From Planctomycetales bacterium (lineage in GTDB: Bacteria; Planctomycetota; Planctomycetia; Pirellulales; Pirellulaceae): DNA of 39,260 bases. Of this stretch, positions 1 through 7,866 are shown one piece after another. The translations under genes and the position numbers were made by a program. The notes under the pieces were generated by a model. The model saw nothing but the letters and a program-made list of their open reading frames with translations, searched no databases and had not been told where the DNA came from. Every line of letters starts with the position of its first letter. Position 1 is the stretch's first letter. The DNA lies in the NCBI GenBank assembly GCA_020427005.1, contig JAGQOY010000045.1, positions 1-39,260 on the forward strand, in the 5' to 3' direction.

Positions 1-75
1 CTCTCGCGTACCTTCAAACAATACACCCCAAATTCCACTCACGCTCAAAAATTCTCACATGGCTCTGATGTACGC

Positions 76-726
76 TTACAGCACACAGGCCAAGCTGCCC
101 GGCTCAGGAACGCTTGAGACTATCGCGGTTCCATAGTGACTGATTGATACTTCGCTGGAATTTGCCAGTAGATTTTCAAATGGAACGCTCGTAGGCCCCA
201 GCGTTAGATTTGTGATTGCCCCGTTGGGCCCATTGTTTTGAAAAGTGAAGGTGCCAATCTTAATTTCATAAACATCTTTGCCAGCGTCCACAAAGGAGGC
301 AACTTCAATGCCATCCGAAATGTTACGGGCAGCGGCATTCAATTGAAAGATTTTCGCTCCAACGTCATTCACTGACGTAGTGAATGTAGGATCGAATCGG
401 TCCACAGCATCATTCAAAGTAAAAGAGTTAAGCGAAACCCCCAATGATCCACCAGGCACTACAGCGGCATAGTTCAGTATAAAACCCGTTGCGTAAAGGC
501 CATCTCCGCCTCCGGCGGCAAGGTTAGCCACACTCGTTCCATCTCGAGTTTCCCGAAATAATACATCAACACTTTGCGTACCACCAACTGTCACGGTGTA
601 ACTGGCTGCATCAAACACAATTTCGTAGATCAGATCTCCTTTTGCAAAATGTGTTGTACCCAACGCGTTAGCCATCAGAGAGACAAGGGCTGCGAACGAA
701 AATCTAAGTATCCGGTATACGTTCAT
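76..726 (-). CDS. Secreted protein with truncated PEP-CTERM tail
   Basis: Predicted exported protein of about 216 residues. From the ATG at 726 there is a short basic stretch (MNVYRILR), a hydrophobic segment (FSFAALVSLMANALG) and then a beta-rich Gly/Asn/Thr region, as expected for a signal peptide plus secreted domain. The reading frame can extend to an ATG at 738 or a TTG at 747, but GAGAA lies just upstream of the 726 ATG and the same 18-base leader precedes the adaptor gene at 20853. The C-terminus reads VPEPGSLACVL and stops, so it carries the PEP motif of PEP-CTERM/exosortase substrates but lacks the transmembrane helix and basic tail. The other two frames downstream do not encode a helix either. 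The body (repeated beta-strand pattern, residues about 25-190) resembles a cohesin-like fold, which is only an inference. It lies directly downstream of the dockerin-bearing giant gene and is probably co-transcribed with it. Confidence 0.7.
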   Translation of the reverse strand: MNVYRILRFSFAALVSLMANALGTTHFAKGDLIYEIVFDAASYTVTVGGTQSVDVLFRETRDGTSVANLAAGGGDGLYATGFILNYAAVVPGGSLGVSLNSFTLNDAVDRFDPTFTTSVNDVGAKIFQLNAAARNISDGIEVASFVDAGKDVYEIKIGTFTFQNNGPNGAITNLTLGPTSVPFENLLANSSEVSISHYGTAIVSSVPEPGSLACVL

Positions 727-753
727 CAATATTCTCATGCTTTTCAATGAAGT

Positions 754-3700
754 TTATTCAAATGGCAAAAACTTGTTGAGGTTCAGACGGAATGACAATG
801 AATCCAGTGGATCGATAAAGTCATTGCCATTGAAGTCAAAGAGCCCGTTGTATGCTGGATCGGCCGATGGCTTGTTCAAGCTCTTTCGGAATTCAAGTGA
901 GTCCAAGGGGTCCACATACCTATTGTCGCCCGCATCACCGAAAAACGCGTACATGGCGTGGTCCGCCAACGTTCCTCGTTCGTAAACTCCTCCCACAACG
1001 CCATCGTTATCACCGTCAAGTGTGATAGTCGTTCCTGCGCGACGGACTTTGTTCGGATCGATGGTTACTTGGTAATTGCCGTCGACCAGCGCATTTTGTG
1101 TTCCTCGAGTAAAGGTCGAGGCAGGGTTAAAATAGATCGTGACCATCGTCGCATCGAACGCATACGTTATGTCATAGCTATAGCCCACCGTGTCCGTTGG
1201 TAATCCTCCACGACGTAGTACTGTGAAAGCGTCTGAGTCGATGTCGACAATGCCATCGAACATCAGTTCAAACTGAGTGATGTTCGAATGCTGAGATCCT
1301 GAATGGACACCATCACCGATTGCCAACATCGTTACTTGAGCGATGTCGACAAGTTGGAGAATGACTTCGTTCGTTCCGTAATCGATGTACCACGCTGCAC
1401 CGGAAGGTGCCGTGGGCAGGAGCTTAGTCTCAAAGGCGCCCACAAATCCGCCGTTGGCAGTCATGATGGTAAACGATTCGCCGACATTCGCAGCAAACCC
1501 GGAGATCAGCTGAACGTCGAGTGTTCCGCCTAATGTTGCAACACCAGTATGGTTAATTTGGTCGAAACCACCACTGCCAGGTATCGTGCCACCGATCTCG
1601 ATGATCGTCGTGCTGGATGATGTGTAAGTTGCAGAGCCGCGGAACACTTTGGCTGGACTGAAGCCGGGATCGTCGGTGCCTGAGATGATGTGATTGTGCA
1701 ACGTCCCGACACCCTTGACCCAACCCGTTAGTTCAATGGCATCAGCAAACTCGCCTACTATTGAACCATTGTTCATAAGCACCTTGCTGATTGGGGCGGT
1801 TGCTGCAGGATCTACGTTGGGCGTGTCGATGAATCCTCGACCCACCACATTCCTGCCAAAGTCGATCAACAGACCATTAGCAGCCACCAAATTACCAGCT
1901 ACTGAAGTGCCCGAGATTGTTGCGCCAAGTTTCGTTAGGCTTCCCAACGTCGCTTGATTCGCATCCACTAGCTCAACCAGATTTCCGCCGACATCCAATT
2001 CCCCCTCAGTTGCAAATCCGGCCGGGGAGGCAGAATCCCCGATGTACAAGTCGCCTGTCGCCTTGATTAGTGATCCCAGCGCACCGGAAAATCGGCCATT
2101 TACACTACCTGAAGCCAACAGCCCTTCGCCCGAACCAAGCACTAGAGGACTGGATGATTGCAGTGTGCCACCATTGACGATCGTCATCGGTCCCAAGTCA
2201 ACTGGAGCCGTTGCCGAAATCGACAGAATTTGCGACGGTCCGACGATCAGGGTATCTTGTGCCGAGAATCGCAATACGTTGGACAGGGAAACCTGCTGGA
2301 CACTGTCGTAGTGAATAGCATTGAGAGTTCCTGCATCGGTTAGTGTCAATATCGGTTGTCCTGCGGGAACTGTGGCCGTTGAATATGCAGCCTGCGATTG
2401 CGTATCACTTGCCCCAATCACAGTGAGCGTGTCTATTCCCGTCGCCCATATACCGCCCGGTAACGCGAATGGACCTCCACTCTGCGAGTCTACGATGATG
2501 GTATTTCCTTGACCGCTAGTCGCATTGATCGTCAACGAATGAACAGAGGCCAAGGGAAACGTGTCGACAATTGCTGTTCCAACTCCATGGCTGATACTCA
2601 GGTGAGCCTCGCCCCCCAAATCAGTTTTAGAGATGACTGCGTTTTCGGACGCAGCCAGAGAAAGCCCCACATCCTCCATAACAACAAACACATAGTCTTC
2701 AACTTCCCCGGAAAGTGCTAACCCGGTTGGTCCCAGACTCGCCTCCTCGCAAATGCGAAATCTGGCAACGACCGATCCAGCCGCAGCAGCTTGAGGCACT
2801 GCAAAGGTGAATCCGATGTCGCCTGCGGCTACCGTTTCATCGACAATCATATGCTCGCCTGCGTCGCTCCAGCTACCATTGCCATTCCAGTCAAACCAGG
2901 CATTGACGTGAGGCAAACTATGAAGATCTGAAACGCCACGCACTTTGACCGTGACCGATGCCACTTGTCCAGTGATGAATAGGCCATTCACACTCACACC
3001 GTCCTCGTCGTCTAAGAGCGTGGAGTCATCGGCAGTCGCGTCGTTTGAGTGAGTGCCGTTGCTTTCGATGTCACGTAAATCTCCCAAACGCGATCCAATT
3101 GCTATGTGCCTCGCACCGTCTTCAATCAGAGTTGTCGCATAGACATCCGGTGCATCGCCCAAATCCAGCCCAGGTGCAACAAACAGTCGGTAATCCTCCA
3201 CCTCACCGTCGGTTGCCAGCCCCGTTGGTGCCAGAATCTCCGCAGCGTTCGAAGCCAAACGGAAGCGGGCATACGTCCAACCAGGTTTTGCAGTTTCAGG
3301 GACCGTAATCGAGAAAGACGTATTGCCCGCCGAAGTAATCAACTGCGAATAGTCTTCGCCAGAATCATCCCAATCTCCGTCCTGGTTCCAATCAAACCAA
3401 TAACGCAAGTGGCCTGGCCCTGAGGCGCTTGCAGTTAGCTGAAGCTCTTGCCCGGCAATCAACCAATCGTGCGGTAACGCGGGTCCGCCAGCCACGACAA
3501 CCGAAAACCCTATTCCATCCTCATCGTCTAGGTCGTCATAGTCGTCTCCATCCGCGTATGCGGCGGTCAATCCATCAGGTTCTGGATCCCACTGACTACC
3601 TAGGAACAGCGGTGACTGCAGATGTCGGGCCCCATCGGTTGCCAGTGTCGTCGGATAGTACGCAACTAGGCCGGGAATCGACTCAATTGTTTTCGCCGAA

Positions 3701-6700
3701 TCATTTGGAAAGACATCATTGAAGTCAGGGACGCCATCTCCATCGCTGTCTTTGCTCGGATCCGGTGCGTCCCCAAAATCAGCTATAACATTTCCAAAAT
3801 CCAAACTGCCCGACACGAGTGATTGTGTGAAGTAGGACAAGGCTAATTCCTGCCATGCATTCAGTAGTCCCGGTGATGCGACGCTTGGGCCAGTCCAACT
3901 GCTGCCCCACCAGGCGCTTCGCTGTAATGAGAGACCGGCAGGATCGGTTCCATCTTCAATGGCGAGAACATCGGCCGATGTCCAACCAACGGCAGGTCCA
4001 TCAATGGCTACGAAGCTACCTTCGTAGCTGAGCAATTCCATCAGATTTCCGCCAGCATCGATGAGTGCAATCCCATCCGGGCCATTTTGAATTCCGTTCA
4101 CCGGTAGCGAAACCAAAATGGCTCCAAACCCGCTGTTGTTCTCGTCAGGGATGCTACCTGTAAGAGCTTGAGTGCCGTAATACGAGCCCGTACCGTTGTA
4201 AAAGACAAGTTGATAATTGCTAACGTTCGTCCCAGCAACACCAGCAATTTCGACAAATTCCCCTGTGTCTAAGCTCTGATTATCGTAGTGGAACTCATTG
4301 ATCCAAACCTGCGGCAACGGATGGTTATTGGAAACAAGTTCCTGCCCGCTGACCACTTCCAAGGAAACACCGTTGATGGCACTTGGCGAAGTCGGAGAGT
4401 ACTGCGATCCCTCGGCTACTTCCGTCAACATGTATTGGCCCGGCTTCAAATCATTGAAATGCACCATGCCATCCGGACCACTGGCAGCTGAATAGGTATC
4501 CTCGGTGAGGCTGCTTAGTTGGAATGGAATACCCTCTAATGGCAGTTCACCATCGTCCCACTGCCCATTGGCATTTCTGTCATAGAACTTGAAAGCGTGG
4601 ATTGAGCCCGACAAGTAATTGCCAAAATCCAAACTGGCGGCACTTTCATTGTTACCAAGAGGATAGCCGAGCGCAATGGGAATACTCTTCCTCCAAGCGG
4701 GTTCCAGCGTTTCAATAATGTATGCATGTTGACCGCCTTGCGGAAAAATCGGCAATGTCAAAAAGTACAGTCCGTCGCCATTTGAGGCCGTAGAATTTGC
4801 ATCGACCGCGTTGTTAATCTCCCAATTCTCCAGACCTTCTTCGCCGATGTCCCTAACTCCATTGGCATTGCGGTCATGAAAGACCGTTCCAGACGCCGTT
4901 GGGATCAGGTCGAGCCGGTAATCCTCTACCTCTCCATCGTCAGCTTGACCACTGGGAGAAGCACCCGTGCCGAGCGTACTGACTCGAAACCGCGCGTACG
5001 TTGGTCCGGCACTGGCCGTTAAAGGAACCGTCACGGGCAAAACATAGACCGTACCAGGGGTTACGTTAAATGTGCCGAGATGGTCGGCGGTTTGATTCCA
5101 GTTTCCATCTCGGTCCCAATCAATCCAGCCCTCCAATACTACGTCTGCCTGAGTCGAAAGTGCACTTGTACTGATCGAGATCTCCACTTGTTGTCCCACC
5201 GGTAGAGATGTCGTCACTAAGCCGTTGACGTTGAACGAAACGCCGTCCTCGTCGTCCACAACTCCTGCCCCAGTTTGGTCGTCGCCATCTGCATCCAAAC
5301 TCGGCTGGCCATCCATTTCGTAGTCAATTGGTGGCGAGCCCAGTGTCAGAAAGTTGGGCCATAGCCGATGCCGGGCTCCATCGGAGGCCAGAACTGTCGA
5401 ATAACCTGCCAACAGCCCTGGTACGATTTCTAACGAGTTACTCGAATTGTCCGGCTCAGAATCATTGAAATCGGCAACGCCATCAGAATCGGTATCGGGT
5501 CCATTACCATCGGGCGCATCACCGAAGTCGTAATCGAATTGAAAGTAGTACGGTTCTTGACCAACGGGTGAATCAGCGACGTCCTGGCCTGTCATGAACA
5601 AACGCTCGCCAACATGCCACATGCGCGCGTCGGGAGCAACCACAAAGGTGCTTGCATCGTAGAGAACAGGTACTAGGCCAATGGTCGCCCACAGATTCCC
5701 GCCACTTCGGAAGAACAAGGCATCTTCAATGTTTAACAGACTTCCCAAATCAACCGGTTGGGAAAAACTAATCTGCTCTACATTCCATGCGGACTGAGTA
5801 TCCTTGGTTGCTCGCCATAAACCTAGACTATCTCGCCAATACAGACTGCCCGCAACACTGGTCAGATCGGTGGGGTTTGTACTTGTATTCAAAAAACCAC
5901 TGTTCCAACCACCACTACCATCTGGCTCTACATAGCCGATTTGATCCTGCGCCCCCAACTGATTTACGAAAAACAAAGTACCGTCTACATTCGCCAGGTC
6001 GCGGGCCACGGTGGCAGACAGATTGACTCGTTGTAGATTACTAGAAACTGATGTCGCTACCTGGCTTGTCACATCAATATGCCAGATCTCCGTCATGCCG
6101 ACATAAAACAGCTCACCTCCCGCGACAAATAGTTCCGATTGATTATCCGGCACAAAAGGTCCGCTGCTAGGAATAGTGGCGACCACAACTGTAGTACCCG
6201 CTTGGACGCGACCCACAACCATCGATTGGCTACCGAAGTCGATTTGAAGGTAATACAAGTCCTGATTGAATGGCAGAATATCCACAACACCGGACGTTAG
6301 GATGGTCGAGCTGGTTGGATTAGGTACCGATCCATCCACTTCATAGAGCCCACCAGCGCCTGGATCGGTGAAAAAAAGCAAACTCCCAACAACGGTCAGA
6401 TCAACTGGAAAGAACGAGCCAGTGATAGCAATCGTTGATTCTGTCAATCTGTCGTATTCGAACAACGCTGAAGACCCGTTTTGCGTTCCGTAGAAATAAA
6501 CGTTACCACCAATAACCGACAATCGAGGTGGGAATTCATTGGCCTCAAAGTCCTCAGACACCTCAATGTCATGAGTCACAACTACTTCAACTGGAGGATC
6601 GAGTGGCGAGTCTGGGGTCCAGCGAAACAAGTGCTGGTATCCATCAACAAAACCGTCGCCATTGGCATCCACATCCGCCGAAAGGTACACTTCGCTGCCT

Positions 6701-6930
6701 ACTTCCGTGAAGTTTTTTGGTTGTGAACCGAGAGAATCACTGACCAGGTCCGCAACCAGATTGACTGCCAGCATGCGTCGGTCTTCCATCAACTCGAATC
6801 GCAAGCGAGGCCGATAGAGGTAGCGACTGGGTCGAGTGGCTGACCGGAAGATCGCAGATGCAACCAGCTTACGAAGTTCCTTTGAACCATGTACTCGGAT
6901 GCGACGATCGCAAAGTGCTTTGAATCTCAT
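754..6930 (-). CDS. Giant mosaic surface protein with C-terminal dockerin
   Basis: A 2058-residue predicted extracellular protein. The long basic N-terminus ends in FELMEDRRMLAVN (residues about 45-57), the planctomycete export-associated signature. Residues about 60-470 form repeated short beta motifs (LFxTD..GGLYEVDG type), probably a propeller-like region. There follow three DFGDAPD...GEVEDY modules whose GEVEDY motifs fall near residues 667, 1243 and 1408, two SdrD B-like modules starting near 680 and 777 (FxDRNANGxxDxGE calcium-loop motif), and a lamin-tail-like domain at about 875-1010. A Gly/Ser-rich autotransporter-like beta region spans about 1410-1850. The last ~65 residues hold two dockerin-like loops (GDNRYVDPLDSLEFR and NGNDFIDPLDSLSFR). 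The start is the ATG at 6930. No enzymatic domain was recognised; a structural or adhesive role on the cell surface is inferred. It is divergent from the ECF sigma gene at 7213. Confidence 0.85.
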   Translation of the reverse strand: MRFKALCDRRIRVHGSKELRKLVASAIFRSATRPSRYLYRPRLRFELMEDRRMLAVNLVADLVSDSLGSQPKNFTEVGSEVYLSADVDANGDGFVDGYQHLFRWTPDSPLDPPVEVVVTHDIEVSEDFEANEFPPRLSVIGGNVYFYGTQNGSSALFEYDRLTESTIAITGSFFPVDLTVVGSLLFFTDPGAGGLYEVDGSVPNPTSSTILTSGVVDILPFNQDLYYLQIDFGSQSMVVGRVQAGTTVVVATIPSSGPFVPDNQSELFVAGGELFYVGMTEIWHIDVTSQVATSVSSNLQRVNLSATVARDLANVDGTLFFVNQLGAQDQIGYVEPDGSGGWNSGFLNTSTNPTDLTSVAGSLYWRDSLGLWRATKDTQSAWNVEQISFSQPVDLGSLLNIEDALFFRSGGNLWATIGLVPVLYDASTFVVAPDARMWHVGERLFMTGQDVADSPVGQEPYYFQFDYDFGDAPDGNGPDTDSDGVADFNDSEPDNSSNSLEIVPGLLAGYSTVLASDGARHRLWPNFLTLGSPPIDYEMDGQPSLDADGDDQTGAGVVDDEDGVSFNVNGLVTTSLPVGQQVEISISTSALSTQADVVLEGWIDWDRDGNWNQTADHLGTFNVTPGTVYVLPVTVPLTASAGPTYARFRVSTLGTGASPSGQADDGEVEDYRLDLIPTASGTVFHDRNANGVRDIGEEGLENWEINNAVDANSTASNGDGLYFLTLPIFPQGGQHAYIIETLEPAWRKSIPIALGYPLGNNESAASLDFGNYLSGSIHAFKFYDRNANGQWDDGELPLEGIPFQLSSLTEDTYSAASGPDGMVHFNDLKPGQYMLTEVAEGSQYSPTSPSAINGVSLEVVSGQELVSNNHPLPQVWINEFHYDNQSLDTGEFVEIAGVAGTNVSNYQLVFYNGTGSYYGTQALTGSIPDENNSGFGAILVSLPVNGIQNGPDGIALIDAGGNLMELLSYEGSFVAIDGPAVGWTSADVLAIEDGTDPAGLSLQRSAWWGSSWTGPSVASPGLLNAWQELALSYFTQSLVSGSLDFGNVIADFGDAPDPSKDSDGDGVPDFNDVFPNDSAKTIESIPGLVAYYPTTLATDGARHLQSPLFLGSQWDPEPDGLTAAYADGDDYDDLDDEDGIGFSVVVAGGPALPHDWLIAGQELQLTASASGPGHLRYWFDWNQDGDWDDSGEDYSQLITSAGNTSFSITVPETAKPGWTYARFRLASNAAEILAPTGLATDGEVEDYRLFVAPGLDLGDAPDVYATTLIEDGARHIAIGSRLGDLRDIESNGTHSNDATADDSTLLDDEDGVSVNGLFITGQVASVTVKVRGVSDLHSLPHVNAWFDWNGNGSWSDAGEHMIVDETVAAGDIGFTFAVPQAAAAGSVVARFRICEEASLGPTGLALSGEVEDYVFVVMEDVGLSLAASENAVISKTDLGGEAHLSISHGVGTAIVDTFPLASVHSLTINATSGQGNTIIVDSQSGGPFALPGGIWATGIDTLTVIGASDTQSQAAYSTATVPAGQPILTLTDAGTLNAIHYDSVQQVSLSNVLRFSAQDTLIVGPSQILSISATAPVDLGPMTIVNGGTLQSSSPLVLGSGEGLLASGSVNGRFSGALGSLIKATGDLYIGDSASPAGFATEGELDVGGNLVELVDANQATLGSLTKLGATISGTSVAGNLVAANGLLIDFGRNVVGRGFIDTPNVDPAATAPISKVLMNNGSIVGEFADAIELTGWVKGVGTLHNHIISGTDDPGFSPAKVFRGSATYTSSSTTIIEIGGTIPGSGGFDQINHTGVATLGGTLDVQLISGFAANVGESFTIMTANGGFVGAFETKLLPTAPSGAAWYIDYGTNEVILQLVDIAQVTMLAIGDGVHSGSQHSNITQFELMFDGIVDIDSDAFTVLRRGGLPTDTVGYSYDITYAFDATMVTIYFNPASTFTRGTQNALVDGNYQVTIDPNKVRRAGTTITLDGDNDGVVGGVYERGTLADHAMYAFFGDAGDNRYVDPLDSLEFRKSLNKPSADPAYNGLFDFNGNDFIDPLDSLSFRLNLNKFLPFE

Positions 6931-7212
6931 GATGAACCTGCACTACGCAACTTTGTGTAAGTACTCCCTTTCCTTACCTGTACGAATTTGCGAAGTAGCG
7001 CACAGAATTTTTTAGAAAACCGAGATAACTCAATTGCCTCTCCTCATAGACTCTGTGGTCAGCTGCTTTTTTGCTCCAAGTCTGATGCAGGACGAAATCA
7101 CTCACATTCTTGAACAAGTGTGCTACCAACCTATGTCAAGCGCCATAGGCCCGCTAATGGCACATCATTTGCATTTTTTGCTCGTTGAAACCGTTGTTTC
7201 AAGGAGTATGCT
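6931..7212. promoter_or_regulatory. Divergent intergenic region, surface protein / ECF sigma
   Basis: This 282-bp stretch separates the minus-strand giant surface-protein gene from the plus-strand sigma factor, so promoters for both must lie in or near it. It contains T- and A-rich runs (for example around 7010-7020 and 7060-7070). I could not identify a convincing -35/-10 pair or operator by eye. The only clear signal is AAGGAG at 7201-7206, the ribosome binding site of the sigma gene. If the sigma factor is autoregulated or controls the surface protein, its target promoters should be here. Confidence 0.5.
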
Positions 7213-7851
7213 GTGAGCGATTCACCTTCAGATGCACGCGATTTGGCAAACCTCTCGAATGCCGACTCGGAACAAGAATTCAACCAGATGGTTGGAAGCC
7301 TGTTAGAACGGCACCGATCGAGGATAAAGCGACTCGTTTTGTTGCGCCTGAGCGAGCGTGTACGCTCACGCGTCGATGCATCGGACATCGTCCAAGAAGT
7401 AATGGTTGAGGCAGCCCGCAGGTTTCCAAAGTACGTTCGAGAGCGTCCAGTAGCTTTGGCATTATGGTTACGTCAAATCACCATGGATCGCATCCGTATG
7501 AGCCACCGGATGCACGTCGACGCGCTGCGACGATCCGTCGAAAGGGAACAACCTTTTCTGGAACCCAATTTGCAGGCCATATCAAAATCATTCTCGAAGC
7601 ACTTGGCGGATCAAGCACGATCTCCCAGCAGCGAAGCGATGTTTGATGAACTGTATCGTCGCGTTGAATTGCTCATGAAGGACCTAAGTGAAACGGACAG
7701 AGAACTACTCCTTCTAAGGCATTTCGAGCAGCTAGATAATCAACAAGCAGCAATCATCCTAAATATGAATCCATCGACTTGTAGTTCGCGTTACTTGCGT
7801 ACACTGAAGCGACTACGAACTGAGCTGGCCAAAGTGCCCGGATATCAATAA
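7213..7851 (+). CDS. ECF sigma-70 family RNA polymerase sigma factor
   Basis: A 212-residue sigma factor of the extracytoplasmic-function type, probably the planctomycete/verrucomicrobial subgroup. Residues about 30-100 match region 2: RVDASDIVQEVMVEAARRF is the DNA-melting/core-binding helix, followed by LWLRQITMDRI. Residues about 150-205 match region 4, with a helix-turn-helix (LSETDRELLLLRHFEQLDNQQAA then SSRYLRTLKRLRTEL). There is no region 1 or 3. The GTG at 7213 is chosen because AAGGAG lies 6 bases upstream. The kinase gene starts 15 bases after the stop, so the two form an operon. In planctomycetes and some proteobacteria, ECF factors paired with Ser/Thr kinases are activated by phosphorylation rather than by an anti-sigma factor; no anti-sigma gene is seen here, consistent with that model but not proof. 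Confidence 0.9.
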   Translation: MSDSPSDARDLANLSNADSEQEFNQMVGSLLERHRSRIKRLVLLRLSERVRSRVDASDIVQEVMVEAARRFPKYVRERPVALALWLRQITMDRIRMSHRMHVDALRRSVEREQPFLEPNLQAISKSFSKHLADQARSPSSEAMFDELYRRVELLMKDLSETDRELLLLRHFEQLDNQQAAIILNMNPSTCSSRYLRTLKRLRTELAKVPGYQ

Positions 7852-7866
7852 TGATTGTTATATTGA

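Noticed and set aside
1..75. Continuation of the PEP-CTERM tail by frameshift
   Set aside because: The other two minus-strand frames over this stretch hold stops or hydrophilic residues, with no helix or basic tail.
7034..7216. Short open frame ending over the sigma factor start
   Set aside because: No ribosome binding site or recognisable protein features; it occupies the divergent promoter region.
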